Positions 14,466 to 26,300 are shown, counted from the first letter of the stretch. The stretch is 64,000 nucleotides of DNA from Thereva unica (GCA_949987705.1 OX465284.1:110715163-110779162), one strand, 5' to 3'. Program-made: numbers and translations. The notes: generated from the letters alone by a model not told the origin.

Positions 14466-15074
14466 ATGCATAACAAATCACTTCACAAGAATTTTGTAAA
14501 ATGTAAATTTTTTGTAAAAACCGTGCAACAAAGATGCAATGAAAGATGTGTCCCTTGGCATACGACATGAGTAGAGAGCACTGCTGCTATGGTAGGATTT
14601 CTTACAATACGTCAGAATATCAATAATTCGAATTATTTACTAATTTTTGGTGCTGACTGTGGAAAGTGTCAAAGTGGAGTTATTCTAGTTATAAACGAGC
14701 TAGACCAAAGTGTGTGCGAAAATAAGGGCTGTTAGCGGTTGAACTGGAAACAGACACACGCGCGCTTGCGGTGCGGGCGGTATCAGATAGTGTATATTCA
14801 GATGCGAATTGGCAGATTGTTACCTGAACGCTGCTTTGCCCACAACTAGAAAATTGTTGTTCTTTCAACTTTTTCGGGCTATCGCGGGCAGAGCTAGCCT
14901 CAAATACCCAAACGCAAACAGATGCAATGTAGGACGAGACGGAACGCAAGCTACGGAATTCCTGTGTGAAAGTATCTGTACAGCTTACGAGTAAGCCAAG
15001 CGAGCTAGTCTTGTGTTGCAAACATAGAAGATATTATTTCTGTGAACAATTATTGTGAAAAAAAGCGGTAACCT
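14466..15074. other. No gene recognised
   Basis: A 110-codon minus-strand frame at 14689-15021 has no recognisable domain and no splice context; I do not call it. Confidence 0.35.
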
Positions 15075-15445
15075 TTTGCCAGGGTTTCTACATTCCTGCG
15101 GTGGCTTAATGAGTCAATTGAAGACCAAAACAAGTTTGACAGTGCGATTTTGAACTATGTCCAGCTACTCTGAGCTGGGGTGGCATTACAGACTTTGTTT
15201 TAAGTGATCTGTTTCCATTGGATTTCTCCATTGTAAAAAGTGACTTGAAACGACTTCTGTAATCCCACTCCTAGCTCTGAGATAAGAATTAAAGGTGGGG
15301 TCAACTGTAGGACTTTAGATTATAGTCTGGGCCTACGATTTAGGAAGAAATTTGCATCTTTTAAGAAATCCTAGACACTGGAATTCTTTTTTAGCAGTTT
15401 AGAATATATGATTATTCCAACTCAGATCATCGATTGTATAGAGTA
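15075..15445 (-). mobile_element. CR1/Jockey LINE fragment, decayed
   Basis: Two blocks match the 50.7 kb LINE in the same orientation: CTACATTCCTGCGGTGGCT near 15088, and TTAAGAAATCCTAGACACTG with GATTATTCCA near 15360-15420. The intervening 250 bases do not match and probably include an insertion. Confidence 0.55.
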
Positions 15446-18400
15446 AAGGAAATTTTAGCACTTGCTTAAGAATGTAGCGTGCAGCCAGAATCGGAGTTAG
15501 ACCCTCGATATTAAAATATAATTTCACCGTAATTAACCGCGCGTACAAAAGTGATTGACCCAAATATTACCGCAAAAATTGAACCGTGAAAATAACCTAT
15601 CACAGTACTCTTATACTTGCGAGTATGGGGATGCGATGGGTGGGGCGAGGGGGGACCGAATGGGCACTAATTGGCCACTAAATATTTATAAGTCGTTGAT
15701 TCGAACACTGTCGCCATGACATGTGCTCCGTCTTGAGAGCACCTAGTCACGATTTGGTTTTCCTGTATGAAGCAAATATTTTACTTTTCGTTTATTATAT
15801 TTCTTCACGACAAATACACGACTCTCTATTTTTCAACATCGGGTCCTAGACTCCCTTGCAGGACTTACACTTTCTGCTTCTAGAGTAAAAAGAAACAAAA
15901 AATAATATAATTTTTCCGGGCAATGTAGGAAAAAAAAAGAAAAGGTATTTCTCTATATAACAATGGCAAGTCCTATGACGATCGAAACAATTTTTTTTTA
16001 ACGAATATATCCTTTAAAGGAAGTAGATAGGAAGGAGGTAAAATCTACTTCGAATAAACTGGTTCAGATCCTATCTGACACACACTTAAGGCTCATTCAT
16101 ATTCATACACTTGCCATTATGACATAACAAATCGTTGTTCTCCTGCAAGAGAAAACGGACAAGAGAGAGAGCAGAGAGAAGGATACGACCAAAAAGGAAT
16201 CGAAATCCATTCCAAGGATTCGCTTTGATTTCTTAGAGGGTGGGGCCATAAAATTTGTGCTGAGAGAAAACTGATGAAAAAAAGGATATTTCCCAGAAAA
16301 CTTACCGATTTTCGAATTTTCCTCGATTTTTTTGTTCTTTGTGGCTATTTTTCTGGGGTCGTAGTTTTTTTTTTGTAAAAATCTCCTTTAAAAAATTTTT
16401 TTTTTACTCTTATGCTATAAAATTTCCTCGAAAAACCGTTTTGTCCTCGTATCTTCACTAGCGTCGTCGTATGAAAATTTTTTATCTTACACTTGTTTTT
16501 TTTTGTTATCTACGATTATAGTTGTAGGAGTCCTTCTGCTAATTTTTATTTATTTTTATTTTATTTATTTTTTTTTGTAAATTTTTATCAAATATCTCAC
16601 TTCTCTTTTATGGCTTTTTTATACTTAATTTTTTTTTTAGGTTAAACTTTAAAAACTGTCGCTTATAAAAAAATTTTCTTTTTTTTTTAATTTTTATTTT
16701 TAACTCTTACGGAAAATATGCAAATTGTGCACTGAGTGGTGTTTTCCTTATCCCTATCCTAGTATGAGTTAGGAAAATTCACAGCATTAACGAACTTTTT
16801 TTTATTTTTATGTTTCATACAAAATTTACTTTTTTTTTTTATTTATTTATTCTTAAAAAAAACTGAATTTTTTGATTTAAGAAAAAAATATTTTTATTCC
16901 CTTTAATTTCGGGCGTTTTTCATCCAAAAAAACTTTTTTTTTCACAAATTGCTATATGTATGAGAGAAAAGTCCGCGTGAGGGTGTGAGAGGGGTGGAAG
17001 AGACCGTAGTAAGAATATCGCGATTTTCCGGACTAATACAGAAAAAATTTTCGCGAAGGAAAAATGCTTGGCTTCACTTTTTCATAATCCGTTTTTATTA
17101 TTTTATATTATTTATATTTATTTTTATTTAATTTTATTTTTTTTTAATATTTATTAATTTTTTAACATTTAAAGAAAAACTTTTGTAACTGAAAAATTGT
17201 CAAGTGTGATATGGATATGTGTACATACACAACAGAGAGGCCGAAAAACTCAGGTTCTAATGTGTGTTGTGTCTAGAACAGAACTTAACACCTATGGCTG
17301 GACACGAAAGGGCTGAAAGGAAAGATTTTCCTTTTGGCATTTTCCAGGGTGAACAGCAAGAAGAAGAACAAGAAAATCACTATATTTTCCCCTTTTCAAA
17401 CTGCCGGATTTCCATCCCTTGCTCCACACACACCCACCCACGCCCTAGTAGTGGTTATATACAGACAATCCTAGCTTCCAAAAAACTTCCCACCTCTCCA
17501 TGTAGTAGTGACTTGCGAAAAACTTTTCCACCAGCGAAATGCAGAGAAAGGAAACTTTTTCACTGGCAGGTTCTATGTGTGAAGAGGGTGCACGTATTGG
17601 TATTGGTGCTGGAGCTTCGAGAGGCGCTTTTTGAGACATTTCGTTCAGGTGGAATAAGGATGGCAGCCCGATTCGCACTGAATGATCGATTTTCCGAGGT
17701 TTCAATTGGCCGGGGCGCATGCCTCGGAACTTGAATGAATTTTCCAGGGTGAGAGAGGGTGAATATGTAGTTTTTTACCACTTCAAGTTCTTAGATAGCA
17801 GAAATTCTTTCTCGACTGAAATTTTATTAAAGCCATGCGGAAGAATCGGGGTGTGGGTGCAGGACTTTTCGGGATTTTTCACTTGCACATTTTGGAAGAT
17901 GGTAGGAAATTCTTACGGTTTAGTAACGGAAAGGAAAGAAATTTCGGAAATGTAAGCAGCTGACTTCGGAGACCACACTTTATTCCGTTTGCGGGTTTCG
18001 TTAAAAGAAATGCGCTTAGAATGTTATAACCCACTTAGAGAGATTATAGGCTTAGTGACAAGAAGATTCGTGTAAGCTAGTATTGGCTTAGATCTAAATA
18101 GAAGTTGCTGTGCTGACCCCTATACAGAACGAGGCTTTTTTAGGGCGGGATGGTGAGAATCTTCATCAGCCAAGCATGTGGTGTTTCCGGCTGCCTATCA
18201 CGATCCATTCGTAACAGGAAACACCGTCGAAAGTCGGCCCTCAGACGGTAGTGTCAGATTCCAACTGACTATACTCACTATCCCTTTCGGTGACGTTTGC
18301 AAGGCATTACTTCGGGCGGGCGTCATCCACATGAACTGAATACTGCAGTTCTGCGTTTATGAAAATGCTCACCACCATCCTTTACGCGTCCCTCGTGTGG

Positions 18401-18887
18401 ACGAAGAAATGTCAAGGCTCTGGGAGACGGATCAGTGACCCTCCGACCGTGTCTTTTTGTTTTCAGGGTGGCCTCGACAAATCGTTCCGCCATTGATCCG
18501 CCCTCGGCGCCTCGAAGCATAGTCACAGTAGTGGTGCCGGGAGTCATGCTTCCGAGACCCTCCTCCTACGCTCCTCGCTCGGCCTCCCATCTGGTACTAT
18601 TCGAAGAATGTAGCGTTGGCGTCGTCTGAAGCGAAGCCCCCGTAGGAGCCAAAAATCAGCATCCGCTACCTTGACTCATTTTCTTCAGGTACGCACGGAA
18701 AAGACCTGTTCCCTGTAAAAAATTGGTTTAGGTAATAATCCACCTCCCGAACTCCTAGACCACCCAGGCGCTCAGCTGGCCGATCAGGCGGGCTGGCCGC
18801 TTGTCCATGGAGTCGCCACCCTAGGGCCTTTGCCAGACCCCCATAGTGTTGGACCTGGTATTTTTTACCGCTTCACCTTTCCCAGCT
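15446..18887. other. Long stretch without supported genes
   Basis: It contains a strongly T-rich region at 16290-17190 (next entry). A 156-codon frame at 17264-17734 lacks an ATG at its apparent start and any domain. Sequence around 18100-18880 is more GC-rich and may be the 3' continuation of the R1 fragment that follows, but no diagnostic motif is visible. Confidence 0.4.
16290..17190. repeat. T-rich low-complexity tract
   Basis: Long runs of T broken by single A residues (TTTTTATT-type) over about 900 bases on the plus strand. It could be decayed poly(A) or simple-sequence expansion. Confidence 0.75.
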
Positions 18888-19320
18888 TTATCCTCTCTCT
18901 GTGGACGAACTGTCTCTTTGGACTAGTAGGTCGATCGGAATGATTCCGGCGATCACCAGCATTGCGGTAAGGGGACGCGACACGAAAAGCTTCTCCGCGT
19001 TGCAATGCGGCCATGCTCTTGCAGTATTTTTAATACTGTAGCGCGGTGGCCCACACTTCCGCTCTGTAGAGCAATATGGATTCGGCAGCGCGCAAGAGCA
19101 GGCGTCGCTTTCTGTGGTGCATCTGTACTGCATCGACGTCTCTCGCCGTGATAATCAACACGACGTCGTCTGCGTACCCAACCAGGAAGACGCCCTCAGG
19201 CATACCTACCCGTAGGAGCCCGTCGTAAAAGATATTCAAAACTTCGGGTCCCAGAATGGAGCCCTGGGCGGCCCCAGATTTTAAGGGTAGAGCGGCCCGA
19301 TGGGAAGCCGAACTGCCTGG
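18888..19320 (-). pseudogene. R1-clade LINE reverse transcriptase fragment
   Basis: Minus-strand frames show the YDGLLR...MPEG block, the catalytic GYADDVVLII, the thumb-side AESILLYRAEVWATAL, and VIAGIIPIDLL, typical of R1-clade C-termini. Frameshifts separate the blocks. R1 elements usually target 28S rDNA, but no rDNA flanks this copy. Confidence 0.8.
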
Positions 19321-19377
19321 AGGCTAGGTGGTCAGCACACAATGGTTCGGATGTCTGTCGCGGATGGGTGAAGAAGA

Positions 19378-19480
19378 CCCTTTTCTTCTTCTTCTTTGAT
19401 CCTTTTGCTGGCGTTCCGACGGGGACGTCCTCGAAACGGATACGCTGCTGTCGATGCCGCTGGTTCTCGAACTCCATTCA
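19378..19480 (-). mobile_element. RTE-type LINE 3' end
   Basis: On the minus strand it reads CGGCATCGACAGCAGCGTATCC-like text, then GGACGTCC...GGATCAAAGAAGAAGAAGAA. This is the same terminal 100 bases as the RTE element at 46.0 kb and the solo end at 43636-43732, finishing in a (GAA)n tail. Confidence 0.75.
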
Positions 19481-19793
19481 CCAATCGTTTCCATCTTTGA
19501 CAATTTTTGGCGACGTCTTTAGCCTCGATAACTAAAAATCGTTGATTCGTTCAGTTGATAACTGATGATCGGTGGAAAAGGGTACCTACGATATCGTCAG
19601 TCGTAGCTGGATCTCTGGGGCATCCTCGAACAAATGCTCTTAGCCTCTTCGTTTTGATCCGATCTGTATTGTCTAAAGGTTGAGGTGGAGCCGGTATTAA
19701 GCAACCACCAGCCCAAGCCAGGGCACCTTGTGCATCACCTTCCTTCCTTGAGAGTATAGAATAAGTCTTTTTGGCATACTTTCCTACGAGATA

Positions 19794-20300
19794 TTATCGA
19801 TGCATTTGAAGCTGGTTACTTGAGATGTGTTCAATGAGTTTTGCAGATCTTAAGTGCTCTTCAAACATTGATGAGAAGTTTTTAAAATACTCCCTTTTGT
19901 TTTCTGTTATCATCTCGCCTGGTAAGACCACTCTCCACTGCCCCTCAATTCGAAATTGCAAAAGCTCCTTACTGGGAAATTTCTCTCCATCGTCGTAGAC
20001 TATAGCCAAACTGCAACACTGCGCAGCCGCAGTAACATCCTGGAACACGTTTCCGGTGCTGGGGATTATGCAAATGGTTATGTCACTCCTTCGAGTAGAA
20101 AAATTCTTTTGTACGAGAAGCGAGAATAGCATTCCACTACACCCTGCCGACCTACGAATATACACTTTCGCCGGGTTCTTGCCCTTCCAAGCCGGCATGT
20201 GTAGGATACTTCCTGCTTCCATAGTAAGTGTGGGAATCGGGCACTTCCGCCCTTGGAAACGGGGTTGCTGAGTCCTGGGCCCGGAGCAAGACCCTGCCAA
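19794..20300 (-). CDS. Unrecognised 168-codon open frame
   Basis: An ATG-to-stop frame on the minus strand, among the longest in the window outside transposons. The C-terminal half is fairly hydrophilic (RIEGQWRVVLPGEM, then KREYFKNFSSMFEEHL) and looks protein-like rather than low-complexity, but I know no matching family. Upstream on the same strand, 20785-20430 holds another open frame rich in Gln, Ser and His with a CRNC motif; the two could belong to one broken gene or transposon ORF. It may equally be chance. Confidence 0.28.
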   Translation of the reverse strand: MAGSCSGPRTQQPRFQGRKCPIPTLTMEAGSILHMPAWKGKNPAKVYIRRSAGCSGMLFSLLVQKNFSTRRSDITICIIPSTGNVFQDVTAAAQCCSLAIVYDDGEKFPSKELLQFRIEGQWRVVLPGEMITENKREYFKNFSSMFEEHLRSAKLIEHISSNQLQMHR

Positions 20301-21204
20301 AAATGCTTCTTACTATGATGAATGGAAAGGCGAAGGCGCTGACTACTCTGCCGGGATCAATGGGCTGGGCCCGGCGATTTTTATACTTCTCCTTGCGGTT
20401 TTGAAAGGTTAACTGCAATTACCAAGGCTCAAGCGGAGCTGGGGCATTGTGGTGGCAGGTGAGGGATTCTAGTCGTCCTGGGGTGACTGCTGCTGCATGC
20501 GTGAAATTGTTTTAGGATCATGGTAATAGGACACAGAGTGTTGTTGCCGGGGCTCCATGGTTGCCGACATGACTGACTGCCATTGCTCACACCATTACTT
20601 TGGTGGTAGTTCCGAAAAAGCTGTCGTGTTTGTTTATAGTTGGTTTGACGATGTTTACTCGCCCATCTTATGCTGCTGCTTAGGCGTTGCTGGCGATGAA
20701 ATGTACTGGCGGCAGCACAATTACGACAAATGGTTTTTACGTTTGGCTTTCGGTTTAGGGGTGCACCAGGTAATATTGGACTCAAACAAATCCACTGCTG
20801 GAGGATGTGGTAATAAGTGCAGGAGGCAATGACATCCTGGGTAGGCAGAAAATAAAGCTTTTAAGCTGACGGGAAGCGTTGAAATATAATTTTCCTTTCA
20901 AGGATTAATAAAACTCATAATAGCTTCGTGTGCTTTTCACTCCTTTTTTATGCCTTTCGTGCGAACGTATTGTTGCACGTTTTATCGCGGGCGAGGGGTA
21001 TCAAATTAACATAATTTAATTAAAGGAATAACAAACAATTTTTGTAGTTTCTTGGAGGATTTTGTGAAATTGAATTCCGAAGAAAACTAGCCACGAATTT
21101 CCAGCGTGCGAGTTTTTCAGCTTTATTCTGCAATAAATGAACTAGTCTGGACTAATGTAACTGGCTAGCTATAAGCAAAAGTTAATTGACCTTAAGTATA
21201 CTCT
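20301..21204. other. Uncertain frame, otherwise empty
   Basis: Apart from the Gln/Ser-rich minus-strand frame at 20429-20785, nothing is recognised. Confidence 0.3.
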
Positions 21205-21370
21205 ACAAGTCCAAGCTTAGAAGTCACCCTTGTACTACCAGTTCGTATTGTCGTACTCGCCATTGTGCATTATGTCTAGTAGTAAGCTTGGTTTGAAGGA
21301 AGAAATAGAGAACAGGTTAGATTAATAAGAGTCTGGAGGGTGCGAAAGGAGGAGACTATTAAGAATTTAT
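21205..21370 (-). mobile_element. CR1/Jockey LINE 3' fragment
   Basis: AAGCTTAGAAGTCACCCTTG, TGTCTAGTAGTAAGCTTGG and the following AGGAGG match the 3' end of the 50.6 kb LINE in the same orientation. Confidence 0.68.
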
Positions 21371-21679
21371 TTAAATTAACCGGTTTTTCTATGTATATTT
21401 TGAGTTTATTTAGCCATTAAATACGGTGTAGGCGACGAGATCTCTTAGAAACTAGTAACTAGGACGTACAGCTCGGTTAGAGTTGATTTTGCAGTTGTTG
21501 GACGTTTCGCTGGTGTTGTGGTAATTTTTAACATCTTCTGGGCGGCGAAATTAATTGGATTCTATCGGGTGAAGCAATTGTACAACTCTTGAATCTCGAT
21601 TTCCAAAACTGACGAGACGTCGTCGCTAGATCTCGCAGAAGCTTTGGCTTCTCAATCCACAAGGAAGAACTACCTGCCA

Positions 21680-22065
21680 AAGCTGTCGATATGAGCGTGC
21701 AGTCTAGCAGGAAGAGGGCCAACGCAAAAAAGGCCGCATTGAAATTGAGGGGCTTCACAGTCTCACATGGACAAAGATGCTTGCCGGACCCATCTGGTGC
21801 ACTGCCTAAACGGCAGCGGTCAGTGGATTGTACAATTGAGCAGGGACCTAAGGAGAAAAAAGGGGGGGGGGGGGCGCAAGGACCCTCACATCTAGATAAA
21901 TTGGCTGGGATCATCTGTGCCAACAAACCCAGCAGCCAACGATTGACGAATTTCGTCGCCAGGCTGCAGATTTGGGTGCCACCTCAAAATAATCTAGAAG
22001 GATCTGCCCAAATTTAAAAGGATCATTGAAGTGGCTCTTGTACAGGGCCCATGGGTAAGCAACAC
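21680..22065 (+). pseudogene. LINE gag and endonuclease start fragment
   Basis: A 108-codon basic frame (KRANAKKAALKLRGF at its start, a poly-Gly GGGG run in the middle) ends at 22017. It is followed by VALVQGPWVSNT, which matches the start of the R1/Jockey endonuclease seen again at 62.4 kb (VALLQKPWVSNG). This looks like the ORF1-ORF2 junction of an R1/Jockey-type LINE, truncated at about 22065 where another LINE's sequence begins. Confidence 0.6.
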
Positions 22066-22345
22066 ACGACTAGCCCTTTCGGGTCTTCCTCGCTGCTTAC
22101 AACCCTTATTTTCATGAACATATCTGTTTAGAAATTCGTTCTTTTCGAGAACAACTAGAATGTGGAACAACCTCCCACAGTCAGTATTTCCGAATTCATA
22201 CAACATCCAAGGGTTCAAATGCAAGGTACATCTCCATCTGCTCATGCACGCCCCCCGAACTTCCTTTAATCATTCAGACAGACACATTCATCATATAAAA
22301 AAAAATTTTTTTTTGATGAGGATATCCAAAAGGAAAACTTCATAG
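22066..22345 (+). mobile_element. CR1/Jockey LINE C-terminal fragment
   Basis: MWNNLPQSVFPNSYNIQGFK corresponds to the C-terminus of the 50.7 kb LINE (LWNNLSQSVFPSSYNIQGFK). Upstream TRLALS fits the same protein with a frame change. An A-rich run near 22297-22306 may be a tail. Its junction with the preceding LINE piece suggests one element inserted into, or recombined with, the other. Confidence 0.72.
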
Positions 22346-22489
22346 TGGAATAACGAGCTCTAAGTTGATATACCAAGCGAGGAAGTTATTCAACGCAGAG
22401 GAACGGCAACTGGAAGAGTTATAAAAGCTAAAAGATCCCGGATCTATTAAGAGAACCGATGGCTCTTTCACACAGTTGAGGGAAGAAGC
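22346..22489. other. Spacer
   Basis: Nothing recognised. Confidence 0.4.
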
Positions 22490-22672
22490 CTTGACCTCTC
22501 GACCCGACAAGTCGTTTGAGTGGAGGTGAGTGGCGTTTCAGTCGGAAGCCGATTTGCAGTACAGGGGCCTAAACTCAACTAGGCATTTCCATTCTAGGCC
22601 CCTGTGCTGAAAGTCTTAATTTGACTGAAATTTCACTTTCTTCAACTCAAACGACTTGTCAGCACTGGGGCC
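22490..22672. mobile_element. Small TIR elements, two ends back to back
   Basis: At 22597-22672 a 76-base unit runs from GGCCCCTGTGCTGA to TCAGCACTGGGGCC and contains CTCAAACGACTTGTC. Immediately to the left, 22500-22570 is a diverged copy in opposite orientation (GACAAGTCGTTTGAG ... TACAGGGGCC). Related ends lie at 23345-23409 and 37098-37258. Confidence 0.7.
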
Positions 22673-23295
22673 ATTGCACTTCTCAGACTTATTCAAAAGG
22701 GAACGTAACTTCTGCTGGGCAAGTAACATGCCCACTTTCTACAGTGACCAAAGCTACCCGGACCGAAGCAAACATCGTGTTTACTCACGAAGCTATTAGC
22801 GAGGCGATTAGATCATTCAAATTATGCAAGTCCCTTGGAACAGACAGGATCTATCCCATTCTGCTACAGAAGGGCTGCGAGCTAGTCACTTCCTTATTAC
22901 GTAAAATATTCAAGGCCTCCTTCGCAAATGGTTATATCCCATCTGTCTGGAGGAATGTCAACATATACATATAGACCCATGTCAGGATGTTCCGGTTAGA
23001 CCTCGGCTAACTCTTTCAGGCGACCTATCGGCCTATTGTCTTTTGCCTTGACGACAAGGGAGAGAATTGTCGACAGGGTAATAAGGGAAACTTACCTTCA
23101 ACGCCAACCATTAATCTCCTATCAGTGTTCGTACCAGGCAGGCAAGTCCATTGAGACAGGCGCTGTCTGGTGCTTAGGCTAGAATGCGCAGCACTAAACA
23201 AAGAAGTCGCGCTGACCTTCCTGCTTTCCTCGATATCAAAGGAGCCTTCGACAATACATCCTTTGATACTACAGCTAGGGCTCTAAGCAGACGAA
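22673..23295 (+). pseudogene. R1/Jockey-type LINE RT fragment
   Basis: The plus strand encodes HEAISEAIRSFKLCKSLGTD, the fingers region ahead of RT block 1. After a stop come RPIGLLSFALTTRERIVDRV, YQAGKSIE and an FLDIKGAFDN-like block, all with frameshifts. It lies between TIR-element ends. Confidence 0.72.
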
Positions 23296-23344
23296 GTCTA
23301 AGTAGCACTTTGTGAGTCTGAATCGACTATACCCTGAAAACTCG

Positions 23345-23409
23345 CAAACTGCACTTTCTTCAGTTCAAACGACTTGTCAGGACACACCACTCGACTTTCA
23401 GCACAGGGG
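23345..23409. mobile_element. Small TIR element end
   Basis: CACTTTCTTCAGTTCAAACG, then ACTTGTC and GACTTTCAGCACAGGGGC: the right end of the family at 22490-22672. Confidence 0.68.
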
Positions 23410-24035
23410 CTTCTGGTAATTTATTTTTGACTTCTCTTAAATCATCTAATTCATTACAAATTTTGTCCCAAATATTCATCGGGTAAAGTTTCAACCCAAT
23501 TGAGCTCTTTGCGCCATAATAACTGGAAGAGGATTTTGAGGCGTACGATCCATGGAGCTAAAACTTCAAGGGGATCATAAAATGAGGCCATTACCTTTAA
23601 AACATTCCGTTTCGTGCCAATCAATTCCTGATTCCAATAATCGTGCTATAGTTTCGACGTCAACAGTGAGCGCCGTCGGTTATGACTGTACTAACGAAAA
23701 ACTAACATTTTCCCAACGTTCGCAGTCACCTCGTTATTGTCCAACTGTTGTCGAATATACGTTCGTGTTCCATTGGTGTAGATTCATCAACTGGCGACCT
23801 ACAATATCGCAGATGCCTCATAGTCCTTTAGTCGTTTCTCTTTCGCCTGTTGAAATAACAAGGTCGTTATAAAGCAGAATTGGTCTCATCGTTCCATTGC
23901 CTTTTCTAAAATACGTCTAATTTTGGGTCCCAACAAGAAGGGTCTGCAATTCACTCCGAATGCAACTCGCATCATTCGATCTCCCTGAACTGGTGCAAGA
24001 TTCGGGTTGTTCTTTATTTCTTCTAAAAATCATAA
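23410..24035 (-). pseudogene. BEL/Pao retrotransposon pol fragment
   Basis: Minus-strand frames show MMRVAFGVNCRPFLLGPKIR (the conserved block downstream of the RT catalytic site) near 23975-23915. LAPWIVRLKILFQLLWRKEL and NWVETLPD follow near 23560-23480. Stops and frame changes throughout. No LTR identified. Confidence 0.78.
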
Positions 24036-24748
24036 AAGCCGATGGCGAGATGCCTTATTAGCACTACTCCAAGGGCTGGTTTAGTTCGTTATTGAATGAA
24101 TTGAAAAAATTGTATCATATAAAGGTGAACTACGAATAACTGATAGAACCGTGTTCTTTATATCAAAGTCTGCCGCATCCTTCCATTAATTTGACCGTTT
24201 TGGGTTATGGTTAGACTATACAAGAAAAAAAATCCTAAAATATATTTATTTGTATATTTGTTCGTATTTTTATAAACTCTCAAAATAGTTTATTACAAAA
24301 TTTATAACTATTGTAGCTTCATAAATATTTATAAAAAAATAATATAAAATTGTTATCATTCATGTATGTAAATATATATGTATATAAATCAACAGTTGTA
24401 TAATTCATTGAGTGCGTCTGGTTTAAAGCTTGATTATAAAGGATCTATTTGGCTCACAGTCAGAATTCCTGTGATTTTATTTGTAATAATATTATTTCCG
24501 AGTAATATTTATTTCAGTAAGTTCAGGTGCAAACGTAAGCGTTTGTACCTTCATGAGAGTAACATTCATACTCATACATATATAAGTTTTTCATTGAGAT
24601 ATTTCGAGGCGGTTTCTGTGAATGATTTTAGTTTAATACTAAAAGTAATGAGACCTTCTTAGGGGACTCATCAATGTACATTATTATAATATAAAAACTA
24701 AAATGTATAAGTTCTTAAAAATATGATTCACGCGGAAATGTTATACGT
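24036..24748. other. AT-rich spacer 3' of the first membrane gene
   Basis: Very AT-rich and without a supported gene. Confidence 0.4.
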
Positions 24749-25151
24749 TTAGTCTCTGAATGTGAAGATGCCATCAACGAAGAACACCGCCCCGTTTATA
24801 ATTGCCAGGGCGCCTTTTGACATTGCCATCGTTTTTTGGTCACTCTTGTAGTAGTTCTCCCAGTGCTGGATAATAAGGCTGCCAGCAGCGATGAACATTG
24901 CGCATCCAATTAAGCTGAAGAATAGGTCTAGTCGCTTGTTGATTGGTGTGTTCATTACGTAGCCTTAAAATAGAGATAGTTTTGTGATATTGTATTTATA
25001 TTAGAAGGATAAGGTTAGGTCATATACCTGCGAATAGAGCAATTAAGATGATGGCATATCCAACGAATGTTCCAGCTACGATCATAATAGTGTGCTCTTC
25101 TCTTTCGGCCATTGTTTTGTAGTGGAGGCCAATGCATGCTCCTGTAATAGC
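24749..25151 (-). CDS. Small 4-TM membrane protein A (first exon missing)
   Basis: Two exons of a MARVEL-like four-helix protein: 25151-25028 (124 nt, phase 0 in, phase 1 out) and 24963-24749, joined across a 64-base GT-AG intron. They give 112 residues. Helix 2 carries AGTFVGYAII, and the loop before helix 3 has KRLDLFFSLIGCAMFIAAG. A Lys/Asp-rich loop follows, and helix 4 ends VFFVDGIFTFRD before the stop. The last helices match gene B (44.7 kb) most closely. Exon 1, expected to encode about 14 residues ending near Glu-Leu, was not found up to 25.6 kb, where a LINE fragment lies; it may be farther away. Integral membrane location is inferred; function unknown. Confidence 0.85.
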
Positions 25152-25574
25152 CTAAAAGAGAAATAATTGAATGTTATTTTATATAATATGTACTTTTTAC
25201 AAAATAATTATTACTTAAAGCTTGCTTAAAAAACATACTTTATTAAAATTAATTTTTTTAGGTGTACTAGCTGGAACCCGTTGTGCCTCGCCTCACCCAT
25301 CAAAGCGGACATAAAGGAAGTAGTAAAAAATGTTCGGAAAACGAAGAAGTTCTATCCATGTAAGCCCCAAGTGACCCAGATGGAATTTTCAGTTGTGACA
25401 TGAAAAACATTTAAAAAGGTAATCCCCACCAGAGTAGTAAGTGAAACAGTATTAAAAAATAGTTTCTTGCCAACAACCATTAGGCACATTTTGCAATCTC
25501 TAGAAAATATGTCAGATCCGCAGTGTTATTCATGCTATAATCTTTTTTTTGAGAGAAAGGCAGGCAGGCCATTG
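25152..25574. other. Presumed first intron of gene A
   Basis: No convincing exon 1. A minus-strand stretch near 25300 ends in a GGGTGAG donor-like word but has no suitable start. Confidence 0.35.
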
Positions 25575-25850
25575 CTTTTTTTTATTTGATAGTCTAAGCT
25601 TAGGTGTCATCCTTTGTACTACTAGTCCGTCATGTCGTACACCTCATGGTGCAATGTCTAGTAGTAAGCTTAGCTCGAAGGATAGAGAGAAAGATAGGAT
25701 AGATTAGGGGGAGCCGGGTGGGTGTTGGAGGAGATGGTGGTGAACCTTGCGCTTGAACTCTTGGGTGTTGTATGAGTTCCGGAATATTGACTGAGGTAAG
25801 TTGTTCCACTTGCTCTGCTTAAAGAGTTTCAGGATACACGATGTTCACTG
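25575..25850 (-). mobile_element. CR1/Jockey LINE 3' fragment
   Basis: Starts with a T run (the A tail on the minus strand) and matches the 50.6 kb LINE: CTTTGTACTACTAGTCCGTC, CATGGTGCAATGTCTAG, TAAGCTTAG, then GGTGGTGAACC and TTGGGTGTTGTA. It reaches into the coding C-terminus but is too short to code. Confidence 0.8.
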
Positions 25851-26169
25851 TTCTTCCAAGTGGAGTTAGTATGTTAAGATTTTCAGATTTTCCATCTCTT
25901 GAACAACCTACAGCTAACCATGGGAGAAACACGGTTAAATAATACCAACAAATTACCCTTGGCGTTAAAAAATTAGGGGTTTCTCGGGTAAATAAGGCAA
26001 TTTGGGAATTTCATCGGAATCGGGCCACAAATGGCAAAATTCGTCCGTCATACTGGCCCGCAACTGTGAAACTATAAAGTTTGATCATAAATTCCTTATT
26101 TGCTACCTTAACAACCCCCAGATATCGATTTGCATTACAATCAGAGTAAAATTGGCACTTTGTAGGAAA

Positions 26170-26300
26170 TTTTCAACGAAGCTCTCCATACCAGCGCCAT
26201 CTAGAAGTGACCATAGAAACTAATAGAATAGCCTATGTTCTTTCTTTTAATGTAAATAGTACATGGCTAAAATTTCATTAAGATCGGTTGCACGGTTTAG
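26170..26300. repeat. Dispersed repeat, copy 2
   Basis: Partner of 5000-5130, same orientation. Confidence 0.7.

Noticed and set aside
14168..14473. Open frame of 101 codons
   Set aside because: It follows the ~121-base ATGGCGG repeat units; the apparent protein repeats are a by-product of the DNA repeat.
17264..17734. 156-codon plus-strand protein
   Set aside because: No ATG at the frame start, no domain, low-complexity composition and no splice context.
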